A DNA stretch of 64,000 bases from Microvelia longipes (taxonomy: Eukaryota > Arthropoda > Insecta > Hemiptera > Veliidae). This document shows, one piece after another, positions 1-11,791 of this stretch (the first letter of the stretch is position 1; each line of letters opens with the position of its first letter). Location of the stretch: NCBI GenBank assembly GCA_018340805.1, contig JACMZG010001913.1, positions 9,970,168 to 10,034,167 on the forward strand, in the 5' to 3' direction. The notes under the pieces were generated by a model. It saw only the letters and a list, made by a program, of their open reading frames with translations. It ran no database searches and had not been told where the DNA came from. The translations under genes and the position numbers were made by a program.

Positions 1-236
1 TATGTATGTATTTATGTGTTGGTGTGTGTGACACATGAATACTTTTAAAACTGAAAGATTAAAAAAGTTGAAATCTTCATCCCCTAGATCTAGCATAGAA
101 ATAGAGTTTCCAGATTATTTTTGAATTAAACATAAATACACGATGCTACAAATCAAACAATAGACCATAAGAAACAGTGCATCAAAAATATTGCATGCAA
201 ATTCAAATTGTAACAAAAATATTTTAGTGTAAGGAC

Positions 237-726
237 CATAGAGATATATAATAGAGAGGCCATAGCCTATCTCAATCCATTTAAAGGCCTGAAACATTTT
301 TTGGGCTCTCAGGTTCTCTGTGTAACCTCATTGAAACATCCTTCAAAAGTGAGTTAATTATATAATTAATCAATTGTTTTCTGCTTCCTGCACATTGTTT
401 GTGTTTTGATTTGTATTTTTTAACGTTCTACTATAATAAGTTACTGTAATTTCTGTTTACTGATTATTTCATTTGTACTTATATGAGTGGTTAGGTTACT
501 TTTTCGTGAAACTTCATTCAAAAGTGAGTTAAGTTATAATAAATCAATGTTTTCGGCTTCCCGCACATGCTGTGTTTTGATTGCATTTTTAATGTTCTAC
601 TATATAAGTTATTGTAATTTAGCACTGATTATTTCATTGTACATACTTATATGAAGGTGGTCAGGTTACTTTTTCGATGTTTCAAAATTTAACCTGTAGC
701 CCCTCTCTAGTAATATTATCTCTATG
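237..726. mobile_element. MITE family B, copy 1 (hAT-like), with internal duplication
   Basis: Terminal inverted repeats CATAGAGATATATAATAGAG at the left and the complement of AGTAATATTATCTCTATG at the right. Flanks GTAAGGAC and GTAAGAAC look like an 8-bp target duplication with one mismatch. Two further copies lie at 11792-12113 and 19837-20133. This copy is longer because about 180 bp (around 330-510) is repeated at 510-690. Confidence 0.8.
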
Positions 727-780
727 GTAAGAACAGAGTGCAATTCAAATTTATAACTTTGCATAAAAGAAATTAAATTA

Positions 781-1059
781 TTATTTAGTACGTTCACCAC
801 ACTTTAGATCTTGCGTATCATATAGAGTACGATCTCTCAATACGGGTAATTTAAGCTGTATGAACCGTCGGAGGGGATCCGATTCGCATACGCTAGAACT
901 AGGGAGATGGGAATCGAAATGGATCCCCCGATTTACGCTTGCTTTTTGTGTGTTTACCACTTTAGAGACGATCGTATTTAATGGATAACCTTTCTCGTCG
1001 AACTTTATTTCACTTTCTTTCACTTCATATATAACCGTTTTGATCAAATACTTTTGGAA
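781..1059 (-). CDS. Unassigned coding-like ORF; candidate alternative terminal exon of the DOCK gene
   Basis: An open frame of 92 codons bounded upstream by TAG and ending with TAA at 781-783. It has no ATG, so if coding it must be spliced. An AG (atatatag) lies exactly at the frame boundary and gives phase 0, the phase of the GTGAGC donor of exon 16. The product has mixed composition (EVKESEIKFDEKGYP, SVCESDPLRRFIQLKLPVLR) and higher GC than its surroundings. I do not recognise the protein. It could also be a transposon remnant or an exon of a neighbouring gene. Confidence 0.3.
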   Translation of the reverse strand, partial: FQKYLIKTVIYEVKESEIKFDEKGYPLNTIVSKVVNTQKASVNRGIHFDSHLPSSSVCESDPLRRFIQLKLPVLRDRTLYDTQDLKCGERTK

Positions 1060-1930
1060 CTATATATTTTTTTCACAAAAAATAAAAATCACAATTTAAT
1101 TAAATATATTTTGTTTTTAACTTCCTTATAAACCAAAAGTGAAGCGTACACTTACAAGACGCCATGTTTTGGCCGGGATCAGTTATCATCGATCAACTAA
1201 ACAAATACGCTGCAAGAACCTGTTTTGAAATTAGTGGGACCGTATTGTAACGTCATTCTTATACAATCCGTGGATCTAGAGTGTGTGTGAACGAACTAAT
1301 TGTAATTGGTAATTGTAATTGTAATTTGTCATAAGGGGTGGTATGAGAAACGCTTGTTCCATCCTCTAGCAATTTACACACGTGGATACAATTTTGTGCT
1401 AAAAAAAAGCTGTGAAAAATATAACTAACCTTCCCTTATCTCAGCTATCAATAGCCATAGAAAAAACACCCTCTGATAACACTCACTGATCTTTGCTGTG
1501 TTTTATAGGTTTTAATTGTTTCATCTCCGTTTCAGGCCAAGTTTCATCTCATCATCATTACTTTAAAAGTTTCTATTTGTAGACTTATAGAAATAATAAG
1601 ATAATAGATATGTATAATAAATTAATATATAAATACATAAAAATTATAAATAAAAATAATAAATATATAAATAAATACATAAAAATGATAAATAATAGAT
1701 AACTTACACATAATTACTTTTTTTATATAATAAATAACTAATATCAATTGAATTAATGAAGACTTAAGTCCTTTTTTATTAAAATTTATTGAAAATAAAT
1801 TGACTTAAAATTTAATTATTGAAAATAAAGTTCTTAAAAATTTTTAAGAACTGAAGAAGCTTAGGATCCCTGGGTGAAAGCTCTTTGTCAAATTATTTCC
1901 AATAAATTTTAACAAAAAAGGAGTGATGTC
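1060..1930. other. AT-rich non-coding stretch
   Basis: No exon or element could be supported here. The part from 1600 to 1850 is rich in ATAAATA runs. A small GTAATT repeat lies near 1310. Confidence 0.5.
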
Positions 1931-2189
1931 TTAATAAAAGATAAAGAAGTCCCTCCACAAAAATATATTTTCTATAGCAAAGCACTTTCAACCTAACAAG
2001 AGGTCATCATCAGTGCTAGCCGTTGAATATAGAAGAGGGTGGTAGATGAGTCTTATAGATCAGAATAATCTATCACCCTCTACTTTATTCAACGGCTAGC
2101 ACTGATGAATGACCTTCTTGTTAGTTGAAAGCGCTTTGCTATAAAGAAATATATTTTTGCTGGAAGGAGACTTCTTTATCTTTTTCTTA
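1931..2189. mobile_element. Foldback element, family FB-1 copy 1
   Basis: Two arms of about 115-120 bp (1931-2046 and 2068-2189) are inverted copies of each other around a 20-bp loop. Each arm contains the motif CTGATGA...GAAAG flanked by AGC and GCT, discussed as a hammerhead-like core. Related copies are at 4496-4840 and 15777-16230. Confidence 0.85.
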
Positions 2190-2589
2190 AGATGAACTCC
2201 ATTAACGCTCACCTTAGTTCTTCCTTGAGTGATGTCTTCATTAATTCAATTGACATTACAATTTATAAGAGTCCGAAAAATCACTAAAGTTAATAAATAA
2301 CTAAGCTTAAAAAATATAATAAATAATAGCTCGCAAAAAAATATGAAACCAAGATCTCTGTCTGTCTGTATGTGTGTGTTTGAATAAATAAATACATAAA
2401 ATCTTTATTGTAGAGACTTGAAAGTATACAGCCTTCAAATTTTTACAAATCATTATTTAAAACAAATACATTCACTTCATTCTAAAAAGTTATGACTAAT
2501 ATATCAACGAGTGATATCAATATCAATAAATAATTCCTAAACCATTAAATCTACTTATCACAGACAACCGTATTACTTAATAATTAAGT

Positions 2590-2850
2590 TTTTTGGTATC
2601 AATGTATCTCCCGGTGTATTTATACTAGAAAGTTGAACCTTGGTACAAAAACCAATCTTTAGGTCTAGTTGTGCAGTCTGGAAATTAATTGTTTAAGACA
2701 TCATTAACTTGCAATAATGGCTCAAAGAAAATTTTGAAAATTCACGTAACAGGGAAAAATGTGATTGATTTGCCGTTAGGATGTCATATATAAAACCAAC
2801 ATTTGTGCCAAGTTTCATCACATTATCAGCATTAAAGTCTATCGTTTAGT
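2590..2850 (+). repeat. Interspersed repeat family E, copy
   Basis: Shares the block GTTGAA, ACAAAAA, CAATCTT, GTAGTTGTGC, CATTAAC, GCAATAATG and CAAGTTTCATC with 22415-22830 in the same order, and in reverse complement with 13190-13400. No ORF is present. Origin unknown, probably the body of a non-autonomous element. Confidence 0.6.
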
Positions 2851-3199
2851 TTAAAAATCCCCAAGGTCATAAGTATTTGGAGGATTGACCCATCAGAGAA
2901 GTTGCTGCCAACCTCTCACTTAAAAAGAGAAAAAAAATCCTACACAATAACCGCGTAGGGAAAAAAAACGCTTACTTCCTGGCAATCGTTTCACACTTTG
3001 TTAGTGGTTCTTCTTTTGATTACATCGTTTTGAAAACTATTTTCAAATTAATCTTAAAAATGATATTTTAAAAATAAAACTACACAAAAACATGAAAAAA
3101 ACAAGCCAAGAAATTACGGAATAAAATAACCTGATTTGTTTACATAGTTTTTTCCCGCTCCCTTCTCGCAGGGTTTTTTTTCTTAAGAATCAGTGGTGT

Positions 3200-3275
3200 C
3201 AAAACTGACCTAAATTGTAAATTTAGGTCAGTGTCAAAACTAGGTCAGGTGGTGTCAAAACTAAATTGTAATTAG
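3200..3275. repeat. Short inverted and direct repeats
   Basis: ACTGACCTAAATT is followed by its inverted copy (AATTTAGGTCAGT), and GTGTCAAAACT occurs three times. It lies just downstream of the possible DOCK stop at 3325. Confidence 0.6.
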
Positions 3276-3324
3276 TTTTTTTTTTAATTTACAAATATTT
3301 GTAGTTAATGTTTGATGGAGTAAT

Positions 3325-3539
3325 TTACTGAACTTTAACTGGCTTTTGTAGTGAATGAAGAACATTATAATTGTACCTGGTATCACATGGGCTCACCTTA
3401 TTCCTAACTCTAGTAGGTGTACTAGGAGCGGATTGATACAAAGTACAGGTATAATCAGGTAGATTACAGTAATCAGCTTCCCTCTGCTTGGCAGGTAAAG
3501 GTGGAGGCACATCTTCTTCACTAGTAGTGCTTTCTGTCC
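3325..3539 (-). CDS. mbc: DOCK exon 16 of window (PxxP tail; possible last exon)
   Basis: Starts after attgcag at 3540 and encodes GTESTTSEEDVPPPLPAKQR, EADYCNLPDYTCTL and APSTPTRVRNK. DOCK1 ends with the comparable DVPPPLPLKGSVADYGNL, whose PxxP motifs bind the Crk SH3 domain, so this is the Crk-binding tail. Two endings are possible. Reading through gives VSPCDTRYNYNVLHSLQKPV and a few more residues to a TAA at 3325; alternatively a strong donor AAG|GTGAGC at 3396 ends the exon in phase 0 and a further exon is needed. No clear AATAAA follows the 3325 stop, only an ATTAAA-like stretch near 3285. Confidence 0.88.
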
Positions 3540-3869
3540 CTGCAATACGAATTTAAATGGTAACGGTATAGAGGGGAGAAATGAGAACCACATTTTCAAT
3601 TGTTTAGCAATTATGTCTCTAGGATGCTTTTTACTAACTCCATGGAACAATGCTGGCTAATCATGAATACCAACTTACACCCACCAAGAGCCACTACATA
3701 GCATTTATTTTCCATTACATTATTTTACCTAAAACTTCAAATATGTTAAATCAACTTGTTTTTTATTCCCCCCCTCGCCATATTTGGTAAAAAATATGGC
3801 AGGGTTGCCAACACATTCCTACAGAGAAAAATTCCCTAGTTCTAAACTAAGGAACTGGGAAACTAAAAT

Positions 3870-4170
3870 TGTCTAACACAAGGCCTTTTTGGCCATTCAT
3901 TTCCAAAAATGTAAGGGTTGTAAGTTTAATAAATCGGTTCCAAGTAAGGTGTTGCTGTTAAGACAAAGTTTAATAAATCGTCTAACACAAGGCCTTTCAT
4001 TTCCAAGTGTAAGGGTTGCTGTAAGGCAAAGTTTAATAAATCATCTAACACAAGGCCTTTCATTTCCAAGTGTAAGGGTTCCTGTAAGGCAAAGTTTAAT
4101 AAATCATCTAACACAAGGCCCTTTTGGCCTTTCATTTCCAAGTGTAAGGGTTCCTATTAGGCAAAGTTTA
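3870..4170. repeat. Minisatellite, about 64-bp unit, four copies
   Basis: GTCTAACACAAGGCC recurs at about 3871, 3979, 4044 and 4108 with AAGTTTAATAAATC and TTTCCAAGTGTAAGGGTT between. It lies in the intron between DOCK exons 15 and 16. Confidence 0.9.
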
Positions 4171-4239
4171 ATATTATTTTAATTCAAGACAACCACATGA
4201 CATTAACTTACTCGGTACAAAATTTAAAAGAACTATTAC

Positions 4240-4370
4240 CTAGAGAATGAGGTCTAGTATTATTAATAAGATGAAGGTCTGCAGAAGAAGGTCTAGAACT
4301 AGAGGTGCTGGGAGGTCTTTGAGGTCTAACTGTTGTCAGTTCTTGGGTGATTAGACCCTCAGTGGAACCA
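4240..4370 (-). CDS. mbc: DOCK exon 15 of window (C-terminal tail)
   Basis: Forty-three codons: GSTEGLITQELTTVRPQRPP, STSSSRPSSADLHLINN and TRPHSL. A Ser/Pro-rich, presumably disordered segment. Acceptor actgcag|T at 4371, donor CTAG|GTAATA at 4239. The phases (2 in, 1 out) fit both neighbours exactly. Confidence 0.8.
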
Positions 4371-4495
4371 CTGCAGTACCACCTAAAAGAAACACCAATT
4401 ACTAGCAGATAAGAATGATCTTATCTTGAAGTTAAGCCTGGTTTACACCGGTAAGTGTAAAGTCAGTTACAGATCAGTCTACCTTTGATATCTGA

Positions 4496-4840
4496 TCTGT
4501 AAGACTCATCTATCACCCTCTTCTTTATTAAATGGTATTTTTTAATTTTTAGTATTGTCTTTCTTTTTAATTTATTTATTTTTTATTTTGTTTTATTTAT
4601 TGTTATTATTTATTTATTTTATTTTTTGAATTGTGTTTTTAATTTGTTTACTTGTCTGTTTGTTTATTTTTTTTTATTAGCCTTCTTTTATTTTTCTGAT
4701 TTATTGTATTACTTTGTTTGTTTAGGCTAGCACTGATTGATGACCCTCTTGTTAGTTGAAGCGCTTTGCTATAAAGAAATGTATTTTTTGGAGAGTTTTC
4801 TTCCTCTTTTATTAAGATGAACTCCATTAAAACTTACCTT
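4496..4840 (+). mobile_element. Foldback family FB-1, copy 2 (left arm mostly lost)
   Basis: CTATCACCCTC and the GGCTAGCACTGAT...GAAGCGCTTTGCTATAAAG arm match copy 1. The interior is a 190-bp T-rich filler, and the left arm is reduced to about 30 bp. Confidence 0.75.
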
Positions 4841-5287
4841 ACAAGAAAGAGACAAGGATTAGATATACAAATTCTGGTTCTACAGGAGCAGCTGATACTT
4901 CTCCAAGAGTTAGAGACCTAGATCAGTGGTCCTTGAATGGTATAGCTGAGGAAGGGTTCATAAGGTTCCCCAATACTTTTTGGTAAAAATAAATAAAATT
5001 GAGAAATCCATGCATCAGAGATCCATTCAATATCTTTTGATACTACCGATATTTAGAATAGAATATTTAGAAGATTTAGTATTGATACTAATCTTTTGAT
5101 ACTACGGAGTTTTGCAAAACATGAATAGTTACTAATGGGGTCTGGTGTCACAAAAGAGAAAGCTCTAATTGAATAAATAATATTACTTAAAATTGACTAC
5201 GACCTTCATTAATTTGTTGTCTATTTTGAATATTGATACAGTTCAATAATCTCTACTTATCTAATACTAGATTACAATGTTACTAAC

Positions 5288-5473
5288 TTGGCTGTAGACA
5301 CCGGACTTGATTCAACAGACTGTACTGAGGTGTTGAAGGAGACATCCGGTACATCCTTGGTTCCAACACTAGAACTGCTTCTCCTCTGCTTCTTCTTCTT
5401 CCTTCCAAGCACTAGAGTGTTACTGCTGTTAATTACTGACATGCTTCTGGATGGTGTAGACCTCATATGGACA
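5288..5473 (-). CDS. mbc: DOCK exon 14 of window (C-terminal tail, basic patch)
   Basis: Encodes VHMRSTPSRSMSVINSSNTL, then GRKKKKQRRSSSSVG, then an acidic/Ser-rich stretch. DOCK1 has a comparable KRSKKRTKRSSVVF block in its tail, which in DOCK180 is described as a basic phospholipid-binding stretch. Acceptor gtcacacag|T at 5474, donor CAA|GTTAGT at 5287. Phase 2 on both sides joins exon 13 (18.3 kb upstream) and exon 15. Confidence 0.82.
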
Positions 5474-5559
5474 CTGTGTGACCTAGGGGTTTGGGAGAGG
5501 ATTCAAGTACCCAGGGTTTCCAAACGACAGAGAGTGGGCATGAAGTTATGATAAAAAGG

Positions 5560-5960
5560 AAAAAAATGGATAGGGAAGTAACAAATAGAGAAGACAGATT
5601 AAGAGGAAATGAGTAAAGAAGATATGGATAGTGATATTAAGATTAAGTGATTATAAATAGAGATGATAGATTAAGAGGAAGAATAAATAGATTTTAGATA
5701 AAAAAAGATGGATGGAAAGATTATAGATAGAGATTGTAGATTACAAAAGTGATGATGGATAGGGATTGGGAGACGATGTTCATTTAGACATGGATTGATA
5801 GGAAGATTATAAATTAAGACAATGGATTGATAGGGAAATTATAAAATAAGACGATGGATTGATAGGGAGATTATAAAATAAGACGATGGATTGACAGGGA
5901 GATAATGAATTAACGAAATGGATAGAAATAATATAGGATAGGAAAATTGTGGATTAAAAA
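5560..5960. repeat. Degenerate GAT-rich tandem repeat
   Basis: A unit of about 37 bp based on GATGGATTGATAGGGAGATT and ATAAAATAAGAC is clearest at 5770-5910. It decays on both sides. Confidence 0.75.
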
Positions 5961-6184
5961 TATGGATGGGGAGATTATGGATCAAGGTGGTAGAGATAGA
6001 GAAAATGGATTAATAAAAAATGTATGATAAAATTATGAATACACAAGATAAGGAAAGTTGATGAAACAGTTAAAGTAAACAACAATTTATAAAGATTAAG
6101 ATACAAGCCAAGGAGGTAAAATGGGTAATAAAAAGGAAAGGATATAATCGTGAAAAAAAAATTAAACAAATTAAAATTAATAAA

Positions 6185-6990
6185 CAAAATTTTCAGCCAC
6201 AGGACCTTGATGTAAGTTCTGGGAAAACAATAATTAAACACAAAATCACAGGAAAGTAAGGAATTAAAATGAATAATAAACAAAAAAATTTCAGTCACAG
6301 GACCTTGATTGTAAGTTTGGGGAAAAAAAACAATTATAAAATAAAAGGGAATTAATATAAATAAACACAAATTTCAGGTCACAGGAACCTTGATGTAAGT
6401 TCTGGGGAAAACAATAAAAAAAAAAGAAATTATTAAAAATAAACAAAAATTTCAGTCACAGGACCTTGATGTAAGTTCTGGGGAAAACAATAAATAAAAT
6501 AAAAAGGAATTAATAAAAATAAACAAAAATTTAGTCACAGGACCTTGATGTAAGTTCTGGGGAAAACAATAAATAAAATAAAAAGGAATTAAAAAAAAAT
6601 AACAAAACTTTAGTCACAGACCTTGATGTAAGTTTGGATAACAAGAAATAAAAATGAATTTAATAAATAAACAAAAATTCAGTCACAGACCTTGATGAAG
6701 TTCTGGGAAAACAATAAATAATAAAGGAATTAATAAAAAATTAACAAAATTTTAGTCAAGGACTTGATGTTTAAGTTCTGGGGAAACAATAATGAAAATA
6801 CAAAGGAGTAATACAATAAATAAAATGGGGAAAACATAATAAAATAAAAGGAACATTAATAAATAAACAAACTTTAGTCACAGGCCTATGTTAGTTTGGG
6901 TAACAATAAATAAATAAAGCGAATTTAATATAAATAAAACAAAAAATTTCAGTCACAGGATTGATGTAAGTTCTGGGGGAAACAGTTAAT
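6185..6990. repeat. Minisatellite, about 78-bp unit, about ten copies
   Basis: Core TTTCAGTCACAGGACCTTGA then TGTAAGTTCTGGGGAAAACA and an A-rich filler. Copies differ mainly by one-base indels. It lies in the DOCK exon 13-14 intron. Confidence 0.92.
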
Positions 6991-7439
6991 ACTTGGTTTA
7001 AAGTTCTTCAGTTTAATACATATGATAAAAATAGCACCTAAATAATTTAAATAAGGCCATACTTTTGTAGCTCTTATAAACCAAAATAAATAAAAGGCAA
7101 AGGGGACATGAAATTAAATCAAATAAAAAAACTACTCATTAGAAAATGAATTTGTGCTTTGCGTATAATTTATAATTCATTAGTTTTGGTAAATTGACAG
7201 CTCAGAAAAAAATATAAAGGGAAGGAATTCTATTAGTTTATCTTGCTCTCTTCAAGGCCTGAAGTTGGGATTAACAAATAGAATTTTTTCTAAGGTACTT
7301 CTTCAAATGGTTACTCCACTATGAGTTCTTTCAATTAGCTTACACCTCTTTAACTTTTTTAGTTGGTTGGTAGTTAACAAAAATTATTTAATAAAAATAA
7401 AAGAAACACTCTCCACTGGTTTTGTACTATCAGTACACC

Positions 7440-8660
7440 AAACATTAACCTCTAGTCTTGTTTGTAGTCAAACATTTAAAACTGTATTTTTGTCTTTGAA
7501 CTCTAGACCTTGTCTCTATTTCAAAACTCTTGAACTCTAGACTTGTCTCTATTCAAACCTCTTTGTTCTATTAAACTCTTGTCTGTCTCTATTCAAACTC
7601 TTTGAACTCTAGACTTTCTCTATTCAAAGCTCTTTGAACTCTAGTCCAGATTCTTGTCTCTATTTAACTCTTTGCCCTATTCCAACTTCGTCGGACTTGT
7701 CTCATTCAAACTCTTAAACCTAGACTGTCTCTAATTCTCTTGAACTCTAAAACTCTTTCATCTTGCTCTACTCTTAGCCTTTTCTATTCAAACTCTGTGG
7801 ACTTGTCTCTATCAAACTCTTTGAAACTCTAGACTTGTCTCTACAACTCTTTGAACTCTAGAGTTGTCTCATTCAAACTTTTAAACTCTAGTTCCTGTCT
7901 CTAATCAACACTCTTTTGAACTCTAGTCCTGTCTATTCAAACTCTTTGAACTCTAGTCTTGTCTCTATTCAAACTCTTTAAACTCTAGTCCTGTCTATTT
8001 AAACTCTTTAAACTCTAGACTTGTCTCTATTCAAACTCTTTAAACTCTAGACTTGTCTCTATTCAAACTCTTTGAACTCTGCTTGTTCTATATTAAATAA
8101 ACTTAGTTGTTCTATTCACTCTTTTGACTCTAGATGTCTCTATTCAAATCTTTGAAGTCTAGACTTGTCTCTATTCAACTTCTTGAACCTAGTCCTGTGA
8201 ACTCTAGTCCTCTCATCAACCTTTGAACTCTAGTCCTGTCTATTTAAACTCTTTAAACTCTAGTCTTGTCTCTATTCAAACCTCTTTCACAATTCTAGAC
8301 TTGTCTCTATTCAAACTCTTTAAACTCTAGACTATGTCTCTATTCAACTCTTTGATTAGTCCTGTCTATTTAACTCTTTAAACTATAGTTCTGTCTCTAT
8401 TCAACTCTTTAAACTCTAGACTTGTCTCTATTTTTCAAACACTTTCAACTCCTAGAACTTGTCTCTATTCAAACTCTTTGAATTGTCTCTAGACTTGTTG
8501 TCTCTTCAAACTCTTTGAACTCTAGTGTCTGTCTATTCAAACTCTTTAAACTCTAGACTTGTCTCTATTCAAACTCTTTGAACTCTAGACTTGTCTCTAT
8601 TCAAACTCTTTGAACTCTAGTCCTGTCTCTAATCCAATTCTTTGAACTTTAGTCTTGTCT
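7440..8660. repeat. Minisatellite, about 33-bp unit, about 35 copies
   Basis: Unit TTCAAACTCTTTGAACTCTA then GTCTTGTCTCTA. The largest tandem array in the window, with frequent indels between copies. Each unit contains the small palindrome TTCAAACTCTTTGAA. Confidence 0.93.
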
Positions 8661-9150
8661 ACAGTCAAATCATATAATTTTAACTCTCAAAGCTAACCTG
8701 ACTCATCTATTAACTCTGTTTTCTATTTTTATTTTCTCTGCTACTTATGATAAGCATTCAAGTACAATAGCTGGCTTTTCAATAATTGAAATCGAGGGAG
8801 AGATGTTTCCTTTATTTTCTTTCACTTTGGACTCTGCATCTCAACTTAATTAATAATTTATTGTCTTTTACTTTATACTGGCATACTTTATATTTTTATA
8901 TATTTATCATTTATAATGCAATAAAATTGTCAATCCATTTGTAAGTGACCATCTAAAAAGTATGTGTTCCTCCATTAGATTTTTTTCTGACTGTTAACTT
9001 CTAATTCATATAAACTGTAAAACACCAAATACTTCATATAAAAATTGTTATAAAAAGTTTTACAAAATACACATAAAAAAGCATTTCGTAGATAAGATAT
9101 ATATACCAAAGATATCACCAACTTTTGAAATGTAGTTGATTGAAATTTGT
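8661..9150. other. AT-rich intronic stretch
   Basis: No gene, repeat array or element recognised. Short open frames here look like chance. Confidence 0.5.
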
Positions 9151-9153
9151 ATG

Positions 9154-9375
9154 CTTCCATAGACGTGATCGTATAAAGACTTGATTTTATACGATTGGAG
9201 GTCTAGGGTTCACATCCACGGCTATCAACTCAGTTTATATTAATAGTATTTGTAGTAAAAAGACTTTGCCTACATTAATAATTACTAAGATTGTCGTAGA
9301 TGTGACCCACCTTAAGTGGTTCCTACAGGGTAGCAACCCCTATAGGTGTCCTAATGAGAAAGCTTTGTTTTGTTC
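9154..9375 (+). mobile_element. tRNA-derived SINE, diverged copy
   Basis: Aligns by eye along its length with the better copy at 56237-56474: a tRNA-like head with GTGATCGTA and a box B-like GGGTTCACATCC, then ATAGTATTTGTA, AAAAAGACTTTGCC, CACCTTAAGTGGTTCCTACA and GGGTAGCAACCCC. No clear target duplication. Confidence 0.75.
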
Positions 9376-9579
9376 CAGTGCCAAAGGTATTTAAAGCAGT
9401 TAGCTCCCTAGGCTTGTCAAGGTCTAAATCCCCAACTACTCAGCATGCAATATCTTTAGTATACAAAGGGTGGGACATTTTAAATGTACCGTCACAAAAT
9501 TAAAAATAGCGAACAAAATGGTCTTAGACCTTTAAAAATGGTCCTAGGCCTTTATATAGTCATGATAATAAAAATATAA

Positions 9580-10170
9580 TTTTTTTGAGGTAGTACGTAT
9601 TGAGCACTTTTTGGACCGTTTTTAGGATTTGAGAAGCCAACATTATTGTTATAGGAGGTTATTTAGTTATTTTCACCTCGGAGGACAATAATGAATGTAA
9701 AAAACTCCTAGGACGTAAAAGAATTCATATATTGTGCCATTACTGTAATGTAGCGTGTTAAAAAAACTTTGTGTAAAACCTCATAGGATTCTTTAAAAAC
9801 GTTCATTTTGTTTCTGTTTGTGTTCGTAGATTAATTTTTTTTTTTTTAAAAGGTGTTGTAATTGACAAATTTGTGTGTTTATTTGTAAGCATTACATTTT
9901 GAGTAAAGTGTGAAGCTAAGATGATTTAATGACGACGATATATGGAGTTAATTGGACGTTTGTTTTTTTTTTCAATTAAGTATATAGCGCAGTTTAATGA
10001 GTGCTATTTTTTTATTTTTTTAATGAGTGCTTTATTTATGAGTGCTCCTCAAAAAAAAAATGTGATGCCATCGGCTGAAATGTCTTTATGTCTTTGGTAA
10101 TTTCCCGACTCGCTCGCTCGTCGGTAATCTAATTGCGTGACATAAGACACACTTCTCAGCTTATGGCATA
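9580..10170 (+). mobile_element. MITE family D, copy 1
   Basis: Shares about 590 bp with 44475-45058. Ends of the core carry TTTTTTGAGGTAGTA and the inverted CTCCTCAAAAAA. The interior keeps a GTGAAGCTA...GGAGTTAATTGGACG block that in copy 2 starts an ORF; here the ATG context is disrupted. The trailing 110 bp (CTCGCTCGCTCGTCGG, TTATGGCATAAATA) is shared too. Confidence 0.8.
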
Positions 10171-10263
10171 AATACTATTTCCACAGTAAATCGTCCCTGA
10201 GAGTTTAAATGTATGAATAACCAATAAAGTAATAACTAATAAATGGAGAGCTGACTTTTTACT

Positions 10264-10414
10264 GCATATGTCTATCATCAGTCAATCTCATGAGAGCTAC
10301 TCTTAAAAATCATTAAGAATGATTACCTTCCAGTCTTTGTAGAGAAGGAAAGGTAATCGATCCTAACAATTGTTAGTAGCTCTCGTGAGATGGACTGATG
10401 ATGACCACATGCGG
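10264..10414. mobile_element. Small foldback element
   Basis: Arms 10264-10302 and 10376-10414 are inverted copies (CATCAGTC.ATCTCATGAGAG against its complement) around a 73-bp loop with a smaller TTACCTT/AAGGTAA stem. The right arm contains CTGATGATGACC, as in FB-1. Confidence 0.75.
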
Positions 10415-10869
10415 CAGATAATATACTCTACGTTATAGAGAAATAGGAAATCAGAATTTTACGTTTTATTACGTTTTATTTACCTAATTACGTTTCCTAA
10501 CGTAATTAGGAATCCGTTTTACAAATAGGATCTTCAGAAAATAATTAGTGGCGGTAACTCAAAAACCTCCCCATAAGGTAGCCATTATAAAGGTTACCAT
10601 TGTCCAGCTGTCTATTGAACTTTTCAAATTTTCTAAAATAGGTAACAAAATGACCATATTTGGTAACAGTTGCCAAAAAAAATGGTACGTTTGAACTTAA
10701 AAATCAAATTGCAAGGAATAGTTACAATTATCACAAAACTAGGACCATATTGTCTGCCTATTTTTAAGATTAAATGTTGGTACACCTGACATGTATTACC
10801 TCTATTGCAATATCACTTGTCATTGTTTAGCAAAAAAATACATTTTAATATTAAAATCTTAGAATAACA

Positions 10870-11720
10870 CTAGTATAGAAGGAGCAATCACTTGTGTACA
10901 CTAACAATAGAGAATATGAAAAGCATATCACTTGTGTTACACTAACAACAGAAAAGCATATCACAAGTGTTACACCTCACAACAAGAGAAGCATATCACT
11001 TGTGTTACACTAACAACAGAGAAGCATATCACTTGTGTTACACTAACTATCAGAGGAAGCATATCACTTGTGTTTACACTGTGTTACACTACAGAGAAGC
11101 ATATCATACTTGTGTTACACTAACAACAGAGAAGCATATCACTTGTGTTACACTAACTACAGAGAAGCATATCACTTGTGTTACACTAACAACAGAGAAG
11201 CATATCACTTGTGTTACACTAACAACAGAGAAACATATCACGTGTTACACTAACAACAGAGAAGCATATCACTTTGTTACACTAACTACAGAGAAGCATA
11301 TCACTGTGTTACACTAACTACAGAGAAGCATATCACTTGTGTTACACTAACAACAGAGAACATATCACTTGTGTTACACTAACAACAGAGATCACTTGTG
11401 AGAGAAGCATATCACTGTGTGTTATCACTACACTAACTAAGAGAAGCATTAACTTGGTGTTACATCATATCACTTGTGTACAGAGAAGCATATCATAACA
11501 ACAGAGACATTCACTTGTTACACTAACAACAGAGAAGCATATCATTGTTTACACTAACAACAGAGAACATATCACTTGTGTTCACTAACACAGAGAAGCA
11601 TATCACTTGTGTTACACTAACTACAGAGAGCATTCAGTTACACTAATAGCATATACTGTGTTACACTAACAACAGAGAAGTTACACTAACAACAGAGAAG
11701 CATTGACTTGCTTCTTATGA
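10870..11720. repeat. Minisatellite, 33-bp unit, about 25 copies
   Basis: Unit GAGAAGCATATCACTTGTGT then TACACTAACAACA. Because 33 is a multiple of three, long open frames result; these are repeat artefacts. Copies after 11390 are increasingly broken. Confidence 0.93.
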
Positions 11721-11791
11721 AAGAAGCGTGCTCCACTGCAAGACTAAACTTCTCTGTTATCACTTATGCTCATTCTATGTACAGTATAATC

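Noticed and set aside
5975..6370. 131-codon Phe-rich frame
   Set aside because: Runs through the AT-rich lead-in and the 78-bp minisatellite.
10932..11317. Several overlapping open frames of up to 116 codons
   Set aside because: They are translations of a 33-bp minisatellite whose unit length is a multiple of three.
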